Source: Bacteroidota bacterium (GTDB lineage Bacteria > Bacteroidota > Bacteroidia > Chitinophagales > Chitinophagaceae). Taken from it: a DNA stretch of 47,337 bases. Under the pieces are notes generated by a model. The model worked only from the letters and a program-made list of their open reading frames with translations, ran no database searches and was not told the origin of the DNA. How positions within the stretch are numbered: position 1 is the first letter of the stretch; the number at the start of each line of letters is the position of its first letter. Below, piece by piece: positions 33,965 to 43,602 of this stretch. The stretch is taken from NCBI GenBank assembly GCA_963169635.1, contig CAUJDL010000053.1:1-47337 (forward strand). Direction: 5' to 3'. The position numbers were made by a program, and so were the translations under genes.

Positions 33965-34171
33965 TTACTCAAATATTTCATTAGTATAAAACTCTGCATC
34001 AAAATAAGGATGTTGTGTAGGTAAATGATGATTAATAAAAATTGGGTTTAACATTAGATGTTTATTATCTACTATAATATTATTAATGCTATTTGTTAAA
34101 TTAGATTGAGCTAAAGCATTTAATAATTTTTGCAACTTTTCTGTTGGTATGTTTAAAGTAATTTGTGTCAT
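33965..34171 (-). CDS. Small hypothetical protein
   Basis: A 68-residue reading frame with ATG 34171. The first 24 residues (MTQITLNIPTEKLQKLLNAL ...) look like a short strand followed by an amphipathic helix, a style seen in small Bacteroidota antitoxin-like proteins, but no toxin gene is adjacent. The rest has no recognised pattern. Composition matches the surrounding genes. It may be real, but I have no family match and do not assign a function. Confidence 0.4.
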   Translation of the reverse strand: MTQITLNIPTEKLQKLLNALAQSNLTNSINNIIVDNKHLMLNPIFINHHLPTQHPYFDAEFYTNEIFE

Positions 34172-34287
34172 AACAAAAAGTTTTAACTGTTTAGAATAAT
34201 AGTAAGACTACATAAACTGTACTATTAAATATTTAACAGCGTTAATATTTTGTTACAACAATTTTTAGAGAAGATAAAATGTATTGA

Positions 34288-35043
34288 TTACACTCTTGCA
34301 GGTGTGCTATGTACAGCATCTGCTAATTCTTTTATTAATGAAGTATCTTTTTCTATAGCATTACCTACAACAATAATATCTGCACCTGCTTTACAATTTC
34401 TATAAGCTTTTTCAGGGTCTATAATTCCACCTCCAATAATTAAAGGGGAGTCAATATGCGTTGCTACTCTTTCAATCATGGCTTCTGTAATTGGGCGTTT
34501 AGCACCACTTCCAGCATCCATATAAATTAATTTTTTTCCCAACATTTCTCCTGCCATTGCAGTACACATTGCAATATCATTTTTATCTGCAGGTATAGGT
34601 GTAGCATTAGAAATATAAGAAACAGTTGTTGGTGCTCCACCATCAATTACCATATATCCTGTTGGTATAATTTCTAACCCACTTTTCTTTACAAATGGTG
34701 CACTTACTACATGCTGACCAATTAATAATTCAGCATTTCTACCAGAAATTAAAGAAAGATATAAAAGTGCATCTGCATATTTACTTACTTGAGAGGGAGA
34801 GCCAGGAAATAAAGCAACAGGAATGTTGCAAGATTCTTTAATTTGAATAATACATTCATCTAAATTATTAGAAATAACCAAAGAGCCACCTACAAAAAAA
34901 TAATCCACCTTAGCATTTACAGATAATGCTACAAGCTGCTCAAGCGATTGAGCATTTACTTTATCAGGGTCTATTAATACTGTAAAACATTTTTTCCCTT
35001 GCTTTTTATCTTCCCTGAATTTATTGTACAAATCTTGTTTCAT
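34288..35043 (-). CDS. Geranylgeranylglyceryl phosphate synthase (PcrB/GGGPS family)
   Basis: TIM-barrel prenyltransferase that joins a polyprenyl diphosphate to sn-glycerol-1-phosphate. ATG 35043 gives 251 residues; an upstream TTG is not used. Motifs are FTVLIDPDKVN, YFFVGGSLV, VALFPGSPSQVSKYADALLY, PTGYMVIDGG, YMDAGSGAKRP and the phosphate loop IIGGGIIDPEKA. Bacteroidota homologues of this group have been shown to make GGGP in vitro, but no archaeal-type lipid role is established. No glycerol-1-phosphate dehydrogenase is nearby. It is followed by a 423-base gap with the nrdJ promoter region. Confidence 0.9.
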   Translation of the reverse strand: MKQDLYNKFREDKKQGKKCFTVLIDPDKVNAQSLEQLVALSVNAKVDYFFVGGSLVISNNLDECIIQIKESCNIPVALFPGSPSQVSKYADALLYLSLISGRNAELLIGQHVVSAPFVKKSGLEIIPTGYMVIDGGAPTTVSYISNATPIPADKNDIAMCTAMAGEMLGKKLIYMDAGSGAKRPITEAMIERVATHIDSPLIIGGGIIDPEKAYRNCKAGADIIVVGNAIEKDTSLIKELADAVHSTPARV

Positions 35044-35466
35044 TCCATTGATTATAAAGTGGTATTGCAAAAATGCAAAAAACTATGGCTATTGCCAATT
35101 GTTTCGTTAAAAATATTAATTTTTTATTAAAAATATTAGTTATGCAACACTTTTTAATACAATACCTTTAAAATGCTGCTATATATGCAAAATTCAATAT
35201 GTATAAGTTTATAAAAACATCAAAACAATAATTATTATCCTTAATAAAAAGTAAAATTATTCCCCACATTATGTGAGAAACTTATCAAATGCAATGGTAC
35301 TTTGAACTATGAAATTATTAACGTCTCTTATCCACAAACTGTGGATTTTAAGCGTATGGAATTTTGACAATGGAAAGATATTTTCGTTCACCGCATGAAA
35401 ATTTTTTATGCAGGATTTGAAAAACGATTTAACTAACTATTTAACCACCCATAAATTCTATTTCTC
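35044..35466. other. 423-base intergenic region upstream of nrdJ and the GGGPS gene
   Basis: A divergent promoter region. The left two thirds are very AT-rich. It holds an inverted repeat CACAT-T-ATGTG (35265-35275), a DnaA-box palindrome (35328-35348) and a TATTTTCG box (35379-35386) that could be the nrdJ -7 element, leaving a leader of about 75 bases. No cobalamin riboswitch or RNA gene was recognised. Confidence 0.6.
35328..35348. promoter_or_regulatory. DnaA box within a palindrome upstream of nrdJ
   Basis: TTATCCACA (35328-35336) is the exact consensus DnaA box. After three bases (AAC), TGTGGATTT (35340-35348) is a degenerate second box in the opposite direction. ATCCACA/TGTGGAT form a perfect 7-3-7 palindrome. 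It lies about 30-50 bases before a TATTTTCG box and 120 bases before the nrdJ ATG. DnaA control of an nrd promoter is known in E. coli. Confidence 0.5.
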
Positions 35467-38400
35467 ATGGCTAACAAAAACCTACAACGCTTACAGTTTA
35501 GTCGTAAATTCACGAAAGACGATGTAAGCCCTTTCGATTTGTTTGAGTATGACTATCGTACTAGTATTATTAAAAATCCTACTGGCGAAGTTGTCTTTGA
35601 AATGAATAATGTAGAAGTGCCAAAGCAATGGAGCCAAATTGCTACAGATATTTTAGCACAAAAATATTTTCGTAAAGCAGGTGTACCACAAGCAGATGAT
35701 ACTTTTGGTAGAGAGACAAGTGCTAAACAAGTGGCACATCGTATGGCAAATTGTTGGAGAGTTTGGGGTGAACGTTATGGTTATTTTGCCACTAAAAAAG
35801 ATGCACAAATTTTTTATGATGAATTAGTATATAGTATCTTAAATCAAAGTTGTGTACCTAATAGTCCACAATGGTTTAATACTGGTTTATTTGAAAGTTA
35901 TGCAATATCTGGCAAACCTCAAGGTCATTATTATGTTGACCCTGAAGATGGAGAATTAAAGAAATCTAAAAATGCTTATGAACGTCCTCAGCCTCATGCT
36001 TGTTTTATATTAAGTGTTAATGACGATTTAGTGAATGATGGTGGTATCATGGATTTATGGATAAGAGAAGCAAGAATTTTTAAATATGGCTCTGGTGTAG
36101 GTACTAACTTTTCTTATATACGTGGTAGTGGAGAAAAATTAAGTGGTGGTGGTACTTCAAGTGGTTTAATGAGTTTCTTAAAAATTGGTGATAGATCTGC
36201 TGGTGCAATTAAAAGTGGTGGTACTACAAGACGTGCAGCTAAAATGGTTTGTTTAGATTTAGACCATCCAGAAGTAATGGAATTTATTAACTGGAAAGTA
36301 GAAGAAGAAAAGAAAGTAGCAGCATTAGTTGCAGCAGGTTATGATAATGGTTATGAAGGAGAAGCTTATGCAACAGTAGCAGGACAAAACTCTAACAACT
36401 CTATACGTATTCCTAACGAATTTTTTAAAGTATTAGAAGAAGATGGAGATTGGGAATTAAAAGCTAGAACTGATGGAAGAGTAATGAAAAAAATTCCTGC
36501 TCGTGAAGTTTGGAATCAAATTGCTTATGCAGCTTGGAGATGTGCAGACCCAGGAACACAATACGATACAACAATTAATGAATGGCATACTTGCCCTGAA
36601 GGTGGAAGAATTAATGCATCAAACCCATGTAGTGAATACATGTTTTTAGATAATACTGCATGTAATTTAGCTTCTATTAACCTAAGAAAATTCTTTGATG
36701 AATCAACCAATCAAATAGATATTGAAGGCTTAGAATATATCAGTCGTTTATGGACTGTAGTGTTAGAGATTAGTGTTTTAATGGCACAGTTCCCTAGTAA
36801 AGAAGTAGCACAACTTTCTTACGATTATAGAACATTAGGTTTAGGCTTTGCAAACTTAGGCACCATCTTAATGTTAAGTGGCATTGCTTATGATAGTGAA
36901 GAAGCAAGAGCAATTGCAGGTGCTGTAAGTGCTATCATGACTGGTACTGCATATAAAACATCTGCAGAAATGGCTTCTTTCTTAGGTGCTTTTGCACGTT
37001 ATCAAGAAAATGCTGAACACATGTTACGTGTTATGCGTAACCACCGTGCAGCAGCTTATGATGCTGAAGATGCTTATGAAGGTTTAAGTATAAACCCTAC
37101 TGGTATCAATGCAAAATATTGTCCTGCTAATCTTTTAAAAGCTGCTACTAAATCTTGGGACGATGCAGTACAATTAGGTGAAAAATATGGTTATAGAAAT
37201 GCACAAACAACTGTAATTGCACCAACAGGAACTATTGGCTTAGTAATGGATTGCGATACTACAGGTGTAGAACCAGATTTTGCTTTAGTTAAATTTAAAA
37301 AATTAAGTGGTGGTGGATACTTTAAAATTATTAATGGTGCTGTACCTAGTGCATTAAAAAATTTAGGTTATACTACTAAAGAAATTGAAGCAATAGAAAA
37401 ATATGCAGTTGGTGCTGCAAGTTTTGAAGGTGCTCCATTTATTAACTCACAAACATTAAGTGCCAAAGGATTTACAGAAGAAGAAATTGCTATTATAAAT
37501 AATTCAGCAAAATCTGCTTTTAATATTGCCTTTATATTTAACAGATTTACTTTAGGTGAAAATTGTTTACAACGCTTAGGATTTACAGAAGTACAATATA
37601 GCTCAAGTGATTTTATTTTATTAGAAGCATTAGGATTTACAGAAGAAGAAATTGATGCAGCTAATGATTATGTATGTGGCACTATGACTGTAGAAGGTGC
37701 ACCATACTTAAAAGAAGAACATTTACCAGTATTTGATTGTGCAAATAAATGTGGTAAAAAAGGTGTTAGATATATTCATGCACATGGGCATATTAGAATG
37801 ATGTCTGCATGCCAACCTTTCTTAAGTGGTGCAATATCTAAAACAATTAATTTACCACACGAAGCAACAATAGAAGAAATTGCAGATTGCTATAAATTAA
37901 GTTGGGAACTTGGATTAAAAGCCAACGCTTTATATAGAGATGGAAGTAAGTTATCACAACCTTTAAGTACTAAAAGCGACAAGAAGAAAAAAACAACAGA
38001 CCAACAAGAGGCTACAGAAGAAGCAAATGAATCTACAATAGACAATAATGCTGTATTAACAGATAGCAATATTGTTGATTTATCTAAACTTTCTGTAGAT
38101 GATTTATTAGATGAAGTAAACAGAAGAATGGCAGCTTCTACAGATACTACTTTAAAACGCCAACTTTCTCAAATTGTAGAACGTAAATCATTACCAACCA
38201 AAAGAAGTGGTTATACACACAAAGCCAAAATCAATGGTCAGGTAATATTTGTAAGAACAGGTGAGTATAGCGATGGAACTTTAGGTGAAATATTTATTGA
38301 TTTATCTAAAGAAGGTTCTACTGTTCGTAGCTTAATGAACTGCTTTGCTATTGCAGTTTCTGTAGGCTTACAATTTGGTGTTCCATTAGAAGAGTTTGTA

Positions 38401-38850
38401 GAAAAATTTGTATTTACACGTTTTGAACCTGCTGGAATGGTAGAACATCCAAACATTAAAACTACTACCTCTTTAGTAGATTTTGTTTTCAGATTATTAG
38501 CGTATGAATATTTAGGGAAAACTGATTTAGTTCATGTATTAAATGCACCATCAATTGGTAATACAGGCGATGATGATGATTATACAGACCAAAATCAATT
38601 AAGTAATATTCATATTACTGCACCTACCAATCAACATGTTTCTTCGCCTAATACTACTTCTTCTGCAAAGCCACAAAAATTACAAAGGCTTACACCTGTA
38701 AAAGCAGAGTCTAGTTTAGAAGCTATCAATTTTGCTGCTAAAAGTATGCAAAGCGATGCTCCTGCTTGTAATGTTTGTGGAAATATAACTATCAGAAGTG
38801 GTACTTGTTACAAATGTTTAAACTGTGGCAATAGCTTAGGTTGTAGTTAA
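35467..38850 (+). CDS. nrdJ: Adenosylcobalamin-dependent (class II) ribonucleotide reductase
   Basis: Makes deoxyribonucleotides using coenzyme B12, with or without oxygen. It has 1127 residues. The N-terminal region shows CVPNSPQWFNTGLF and PQPHACFILSVNDD; the active-site loop is NPCSEYMFLDNTACNLASIN with the radical Cys, and PTGTIGLVMDCDTTGVEPD follows. Next come short repeats with the phrase GFTEEEI, a RMMSACQPFLSGAISKTINL motif, a TSCPD domain (about 910-1030; RSGYTHKAKINGQ onwards), and a C-terminal Cys-rich end CNVCGNITIRSGTCYKCLNC that should bind zinc. A DnaA-box palindrome lies upstream and a strong terminator downstream. Confidence 0.95.
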   Translation: MANKNLQRLQFSRKFTKDDVSPFDLFEYDYRTSIIKNPTGEVVFEMNNVEVPKQWSQIATDILAQKYFRKAGVPQADDTFGRETSAKQVAHRMANCWRVWGERYGYFATKKDAQIFYDELVYSILNQSCVPNSPQWFNTGLFESYAISGKPQGHYYVDPEDGELKKSKNAYERPQPHACFILSVNDDLVNDGGIMDLWIREARIFKYGSGVGTNFSYIRGSGEKLSGGGTSSGLMSFLKIGDRSAGAIKSGGTTRRAAKMVCLDLDHPEVMEFINWKVEEEKKVAALVAAGYDNGYEGEAYATVAGQNSNNSIRIPNEFFKVLEEDGDWELKARTDGRVMKKIPAREVWNQIAYAAWRCADPGTQYDTTINEWHTCPEGGRINASNPCSEYMFLDNTACNLASINLRKFFDESTNQIDIEGLEYISRLWTVVLEISVLMAQFPSKEVAQLSYDYRTLGLGFANLGTILMLSGIAYDSEEARAIAGAVSAIMTGTAYKTSAEMASFLGAFARYQENAEHMLRVMRNHRAAAYDAEDAYEGLSINPTGINAKYCPANLLKAATKSWDDAVQLGEKYGYRNAQTTVIAPTGTIGLVMDCDTTGVEPDFALVKFKKLSGGGYFKIINGAVPSALKNLGYTTKEIEAIEKYAVGAASFEGAPFINSQTLSAKGFTEEEIAIINNSAKSAFNIAFIFNRFTLGENCLQRLGFTEVQYSSSDFILLEALGFTEEEIDAANDYVCGTMTVEGAPYLKEEHLPVFDCANKCGKKGVRYIHAHGHIRMMSACQPFLSGAISKTINLPHEATIEEIADCYKLSWELGLKANALYRDGSKLSQPLSTKSDKKKKTTDQQEATEEANESTIDNNAVLTDSNIVDLSKLSVDDLLDEVNRRMAASTDTTLKRQLSQIVERKSLPTKRSGYTHKAKINGQVIFVRTGEYSDGTLGEIFIDLSKEGSTVRSLMNCFAIAVSVGLQFGVPLEEFVEKFVFTRFEPAGMVEHPNIKTTTSLVDFVFRLLAYEYLGKTDLVHVLNAPSIGNTGDDDDYTDQNQLSNIHITAPTNQHVSSPNTTSSAKPQKLQRLTPVKAESSLEAINFAAKSMQSDAPACNVCGNITIRSGTCYKCLNCGNSLGCS

Positions 38851-38875
38851 AAATTAGGGTAAGTAAATTTTAAAG

Positions 38876-38908
38876 AACAGAGGTGTAAAAATTACATCTC
38901 TGTTTTTT
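38876..38908 (+). terminator. Intrinsic terminator of nrdJ
   Basis: AACAGAGGTGTAA (38876-38888) pairs with TTACATCTCTGTT (38892-38904) over 13 bases with one G-T pair and a 3-base loop, followed by six Ts. It lies 26 bases after the nrdJ stop. Confidence 0.9.
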
Positions 38909-38998
38909 ATTGATGATATCCGAAAATTCTTCATCATTTATATAAATGCTACTTTAAAATAAAGTAGATTAAAAAAAATTATAGTTAATTTGTTTGTT

Positions 38999-41848
38999 AT
39001 GAGCAATGCATCTGCAAAAACAAAAACAAAGAAAAATAATTTACCAGAAGATGAAGGTATTTATGTACATGGTGCAAGAATGCATAACTTAAAAAACATT
39101 TCAGTTAGTTTTCCTAGAAATAAATTAATAGTGGTAACAGGTGTTAGTGGAAGTGGCAAATCATCACTTACTATTGATACTTTATTTTCTGAAGGACAAA
39201 GAAGATATGCAGAAAGCTTAAGTGCTTATGCAAGACAGTTTATGGAAAGAATGCCAAAGCCTGAAGTAGATTATATTAAAGGCTTATGTCCTGCAATTGC
39301 TATTGAGCAAAAAGTAATTACCAGAACACCAAGAAGTACAGTAGGTAGTATGACAGAAATGTATGATTACTTACGATTATTATTTGCAAGAATAGGTAAA
39401 ACCATTAGCCCAATAAGTAATAATGAAGTTAAGAAAGATGATATTACAGATGTAGTAAAATATATTACTCATTTACCAAAAGATACTAAAGTTTATATAC
39501 TTGCTAAGTTTAAACAACATGCAAAACGTAATTTAAAAGAAGAGCTAAATATATTGATACAAAAGGGTTTTAGCAGAGTGGCTATTGCAAATTCTGCTAA
39601 TGATACTATGACCATTGCTAAAATAGAAACTCTTATTGAATTAAAAGATGCTGAGTTAAAAAAGCAATTAAATACAAACAATACTCAACAAAATAATTTA
39701 TTTGTATTAATTGATAGAATAATTACCAAACCATTTGATGAAGATGATTTACATAGATTATCTGATAGTATTGGTATTGCTTTTTACGAAGGAGAAGGAG
39801 AAATTTATTTAAGTATTAATGAAAAAAAATTACTGCATTTTAGCAATAAGTTTGAATTAGATAATTTACATTTTGAAGAACCAACTCCCAATCTTTTTTC
39901 TTTTAATAATCCTTATGGTGCATGCCCTACATGCGAAGGTTTTGGACAAGTTTTAGGTATTGATGAAAACTTAGTAATTCCAAACAACATGTTGACTTTG
40001 TATGAAGGAGCTGTTGCACCTTGGAAAGGTGAGAAAATGGTTTGGTGGAAAGAACAATTTATAAAAAATGCAAAAGGTTTTCCAATCCATAAACCTATAT
40101 CATATTTAACAGAAGAACAATATCAACAACTATGGAATGGTGTAGGTAATGCTTTAGGTATAAATGATTTTTTTAAAGAGGTAGAAACAAATTTATATAA
40201 AGTACAATACAGAGTTTTATTAAGCAGATATAGAGGAAGAACAGCATGTAATGTTTGTAAAGGATATAGGCTACGAAAAGAAGCATTATATGTAAAAATA
40301 AATCATCTGCATATTGGTGAGCTTTGTGCTATGCAAAGTAAAGATTTAAAAAAATGGTTAGAGAATATACAACTATCAGCTAATGAATTACAAATTGCTA
40401 AAAGAATTTTAACTGAACTACATCAAAGACTACAAACCTTAATAGATGTAGGTTTGGGCTATTTAACATTAAACAGATTAGCCAATAGTTTAAGTGGTGG
40501 CGAAAGCCAAAGAATACAACTTACCAGAAGCTTAGGCTCTAACCTTACTAACTCTTTATATATTTTAGACGAACCCAGTATTGGCTTACATAATAAAGAC
40601 ACCGAAAAGCTTATTCATGTATTAAAATCTTTAAGAGATATTGGTAATACTGTAGTAGTTGTAGAGCATGATGAAATGATGATGAAAGAAGCAGATTATA
40701 TTATTGATATGGGACCCTTAGCCTCTCACTTAGGAGGAGAAGTAATAGCTAAAGGAACTTATAAAGAAATAATAAACAACGAAAATTCTTTAACAGGTAA
40801 ATATTTAAGTGGTAAACTAACTATTCAACCAACAACAAAACCAAGAAAATTTATTAATAGTATTACTGTAGAAGGTGCAAGACAAAACAATTTAAAAAAT
40901 ATTAATGTTACTTTTCCTTTAAATATTTTATGTGTAGTTACAGGTGTTAGTGGTAGTGGAAAAACAACTTTAGTAAAACAAATTTTATATCCTGCTTTAC
41001 AAAAAATGAAAGGAGAGTTTGTAGATACACCAGGAAAACATCAACAAATTACAGGCGATATTAATAGTATTGCACAAATAGAAATGGTAGATCAAAACCC
41101 TATTGGTAAATCATCGAGAAGTAACCCTGTAACTTATATTAAAGCTTATGATGAAATAAGAAATTTATTTGCTAAACAACATTTATCTAAGCTAAGAGGT
41201 TTTTTACCCAAACATTTTTCTTTTAATGTAGATGGTGGTAGATGCGATACTTGTAATGGCGAAGGAGAACAAATTATTGAAATGCAATTTTTATCAGATG
41301 TACATTTAACTTGCGAAGTATGTAAAGGCAAAAAGTTTAAAGAAGAAGTTTTAGAAGTACAGTTTAATGGAAAAAATATTGATGATGTATTACAAATGAG
41401 TATAGATGAAGCAATAGACTTTTTTACTTCATTTGATACAAGCAAATCTGTTGCAAAAGCCTTACAACCCTTGCAAGACGTAGGTTTGGGCTATATTAAA
41501 TTAGGACAAAGTTCTAATACACTTTCTGGTGGTGAAGCACAACGTGTAAAACTTGCATCTTTCTTAGGTAGAGGAAAAGGGCATGGTAATATTCTTTTTA
41601 TTTTTGATGAACCAACAACAGGTTTACATTTTCACGATATAAAAAAACTATTAGCTTCTTTTAATGCATTGATAGCACAAGGACATTCTTTAATTGTGAT
41701 AGAACATAATACTGATGTAATTAAAAATGCAGATTGGGTAATAGATCTTGGACCAAATGCAGGTGCAGATGGAGGTAATCTTGTATTTGCAGGATTGCCA
41801 ACTGAACTAAAAAAAGTTAAAGAAAGTTATACAGGAAAATATTTATAG
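38999..41848 (+). CDS. uvrA: UvrABC excinuclease subunit UvrA
   Basis: ATP-driven damage-recognition subunit of nucleotide excision repair. I use ATG 38999 (949 residues). Two ABC modules are present: Walker A GVSGSGKSS and GVSGSGKTT, signatures LSGGESQRIQL and LSGGEAQRVKL, and Walker B regions YILDEPSIGLH and FIFDEPTTGLH. Zinc motifs are CPTCEGFG with CNVCKGYR, and CDTCNGEG with CEVCKGKKF. The early RLLFARIGKTISPIS segment lacks the Cys seen in E. coli UvrA at that point. Length and motifs favour UvrA over the shorter UvrA2, though Bacteroidota often carry more than one copy. Confidence 0.94.
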   Translation: MSNASAKTKTKKNNLPEDEGIYVHGARMHNLKNISVSFPRNKLIVVTGVSGSGKSSLTIDTLFSEGQRRYAESLSAYARQFMERMPKPEVDYIKGLCPAIAIEQKVITRTPRSTVGSMTEMYDYLRLLFARIGKTISPISNNEVKKDDITDVVKYITHLPKDTKVYILAKFKQHAKRNLKEELNILIQKGFSRVAIANSANDTMTIAKIETLIELKDAELKKQLNTNNTQQNNLFVLIDRIITKPFDEDDLHRLSDSIGIAFYEGEGEIYLSINEKKLLHFSNKFELDNLHFEEPTPNLFSFNNPYGACPTCEGFGQVLGIDENLVIPNNMLTLYEGAVAPWKGEKMVWWKEQFIKNAKGFPIHKPISYLTEEQYQQLWNGVGNALGINDFFKEVETNLYKVQYRVLLSRYRGRTACNVCKGYRLRKEALYVKINHLHIGELCAMQSKDLKKWLENIQLSANELQIAKRILTELHQRLQTLIDVGLGYLTLNRLANSLSGGESQRIQLTRSLGSNLTNSLYILDEPSIGLHNKDTEKLIHVLKSLRDIGNTVVVVEHDEMMMKEADYIIDMGPLASHLGGEVIAKGTYKEIINNENSLTGKYLSGKLTIQPTTKPRKFINSITVEGARQNNLKNINVTFPLNILCVVTGVSGSGKTTLVKQILYPALQKMKGEFVDTPGKHQQITGDINSIAQIEMVDQNPIGKSSRSNPVTYIKAYDEIRNLFAKQHLSKLRGFLPKHFSFNVDGGRCDTCNGEGEQIIEMQFLSDVHLTCEVCKGKKFKEEVLEVQFNGKNIDDVLQMSIDEAIDFFTSFDTSKSVAKALQPLQDVGLGYIKLGQSSNTLSGGEAQRVKLASFLGRGKGHGNILFIFDEPTTGLHFHDIKKLLASFNALIAQGHSLIVIEHNTDVIKNADWVIDLGPNAGADGGNLVFAGLPTELKKVKESYTGKYL

Positions 41849-41849
41849 T

Positions 41850-42962
41850 TTATTGTAAAAACTTTTCTAATGCTTGATGCAATGCTTCTTCTCTTAAATT
41901 TTTAGCAATAATTTTACCTGAAGGATCTATCAGTAAATTAAAAGGAATACTATTTACATTATATAATCTTGCAACAGCATTGTCCCAAAAATTTAAATCG
42001 CTAACATGTGTCCATGTTAAATTATCTTGTTTTATAGCATTAAGCCAAGCATCTTTTCCATTTTGTCTGTCTAACGAAACACCTAATACAGTAAAGTTTT
42101 TATTTTTAAATTTATTGTAAGCTGCAACTACATTAGGATTTTCTAATCTACAAGGTCTGCACCAACTAGCCCAAAAATCTACTAAAACATATTTACCTCT
42201 AAAAGAAGAAAGGCTAACTGGTTTGCCATCTACATCATTTTGTATAAAGTCTGGAGCAATTGCACCAACATCAGTAGCATTTGCTGCTTCTTGTTTTGCA
42301 TGATGTTCTGCAATAATACTTTCAATAGCTCTTGCAAATTCGCCAACTTTGGCAGCAGGTTTTAATTTTTGATATTTATCTGCTAATTCATCTACACCAC
42401 CTGGGAAAATAGGATTTACAACATATAACACAAATGTACTTGCTGGTGAAGCTAATCTTGCAGCAGTAAATTTATCTACTTCTGATATGGCGTATTTTTT
42501 TGTTTTTTCAAATACATTGATTAAAGAATCTCTTTGTGTACCAGATTTCGTAGTATTAATTCTTGCACTTAAATCATTAAACTTATCTCTTATAGGATTA
42601 AATGTTTTTAAATAAGTAGTATAATCATTATGTAAGGTAGAGCCACTAACTGCAACAGTTTTATTAAGGTTTGATGATGTAGCTTTAAGAGTAATTGCAT
42701 CGTTGTACATATACAATTCTATTTCTTCTTCTAAACCTATAAAACCAATTTTAGTAAACATAGGTTCTGTTAAATTACCAAATAATTTAAACTTACCTTT
42801 AAAAGCATAATCTTGAGCAATAGCATTACCTGCAGCATCTTTTAAAAATACCAAAGTGCTATCTTTTAATCCTGCAATATTTCCTTGAATTGTATATCCT
42901 TTTTTATTTTGGGCAAATACAGCAATAGGTAATAAAAAAAGTATAATAAGTTTTTTTATCAT
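41850..42962 (-). CDS. TlpA/AhpC-type thiol-disulfide redoxin with DUF4369-like N terminus
   Basis: Exported 370-residue protein with signal peptide MIKKLIILFLLPIAVFA. The N-terminal half (YTIQGNIAGLKDSTLVFLKD ... FKGKFKLFGNLTEP) resembles the DUF4369 beta domain often fused to thioredoxins in Bacteroidota. The C-terminal redoxin domain has VDFWASWCRPCRLENPN, a CRPC active site, and a SIPFNLLIDPSG cis-Pro loop. It probably reduces or exchanges disulfides in the periplasm, for example in cytochrome maturation; the target is not known. Its 3' end abuts uvrA with one base between. Confidence 0.9.
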   Translation of the reverse strand: MIKKLIILFLLPIAVFAQNKKGYTIQGNIAGLKDSTLVFLKDAAGNAIAQDYAFKGKFKLFGNLTEPMFTKIGFIGLEEEIELYMYNDAITLKATSSNLNKTVAVSGSTLHNDYTTYLKTFNPIRDKFNDLSARINTTKSGTQRDSLINVFEKTKKYAISEVDKFTAARLASPASTFVLYVVNPIFPGGVDELADKYQKLKPAAKVGEFARAIESIIAEHHAKQEAANATDVGAIAPDFIQNDVDGKPVSLSSFRGKYVLVDFWASWCRPCRLENPNVVAAYNKFKNKNFTVLGVSLDRQNGKDAWLNAIKQDNLTWTHVSDLNFWDNAVARLYNVNSIPFNLLIDPSGKIIAKNLREEALHQALEKFLQ

Positions 42963-43064
42963 AAAATAAAATGTTTAAATGCTTTAAAGCTTAAAATGTA
43001 GCTGCAAGATAAGGTGTAGTATGCTAAATAAAATAAAATAATTTGAGAAAGCTTTTTAAAAAAA

Positions 43065-43400
43065 TTACTCTCCTAAAAATTGTGTTTGGTCTGGAATAGT
43101 AATATAAATATCTCCTTCGCCTTTTTGTAAAACGCATTGGCAGCCTAATCTAGAGTTTAGTTTAGGGTTTACAGCTCTATCAATAAAATCTTCTTCTCTA
43201 TCGCTAATTTCTTCTACATGTTCTTCTCCTTTTTCTACATAAATATGGCAAGTACTACAAGCACAAACAGCACCACAATTATGATGTAGTTCGTGTCCAT
43301 TATCTAAAATTACTTCTAATAAACTATCGCCAATTGCATTGGTTTCTATTACTACAGGTGTTAAATCTTTTTGTTCAAAATTTACATGAATTTTATACAT
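43065..43400 (-). CDS. 2Fe-2S ferredoxin (ISC/adrenodoxin type)
   Basis: A 111-residue soluble ferredoxin. The cluster ligands follow C-X5-C-X2-C in HNCGAVCACSTCHIYV (first, third and fourth Cys), with the last ligand in RLGCQCVLQ. HHNCGAVCACSTCHIYVEKG is the vertebrate-type signature shared by ISC ferredoxins, and the EEDFIDRAV acidic helix probably binds the partner. It would pass electrons to an iron-sulphur assembly or reductase partner that is not in the window. TAATCAC/GTGATTA (43450-43482) lies upstream as a loose inverted repeat of unknown meaning. Confidence 0.92.
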   Translation of the reverse strand: MYKIHVNFEQKDLTPVVIETNAIGDSLLEVILDNGHELHHNCGAVCACSTCHIYVEKGEEHVEEISDREEDFIDRAVNPKLNSRLGCQCVLQKGEGDIYITIPDQTQFLGE

Positions 43401-43544
43401 ATCTTTTCTTAAATACTTTTAACATTAATAGATAGCAAAAGTAGTTTAATAATCACCATTTATCAAGCTTAGTAAGTGATTAAAACATCGAGTTTAGGAA
43501 AAATTAGAAGTACTATTTTTTATTGATGTATGAATTTCAGAAAA

Positions 43545-43577
43545 TAAAAAAACGCTTCATAAAATTTATGAAACGTT
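43545..43577 (-). terminator. Intrinsic terminator of the PID-CTERM-like gene
   Basis: AACGcTTCATAAA (43551-43563) pairs with TTTATGAAaCGTT (43565-43577) with one mismatch. Read on the minus strand it follows the stop at 43603 and runs into TTTTTATTTT, consistent with Rho-independent termination. Confidence 0.75.
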
Positions 43578-43602
43578 CATTATTTTAAAATTTAAAATTT
43601 AC

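Noticed and set aside
33965..34171. Toxin-antitoxin system around the small protein
   Set aside because: There is no second small gene next to it on either strand; the neighbours are a nucleotidyltransferase and GGGP synthase.
35328..35348. Chromosome replication origin
   Set aside because: Only one good DnaA box and one degenerate box are present, without dnaA, dnaN, gidA or parAB nearby; promoter control is the simpler reading.
35044..35466. Cobalamin riboswitch before the B12-dependent reductase
   Set aside because: I looked for the conserved B12-box-type sequence (GCCACTG and flanks) and the core helices and found none.
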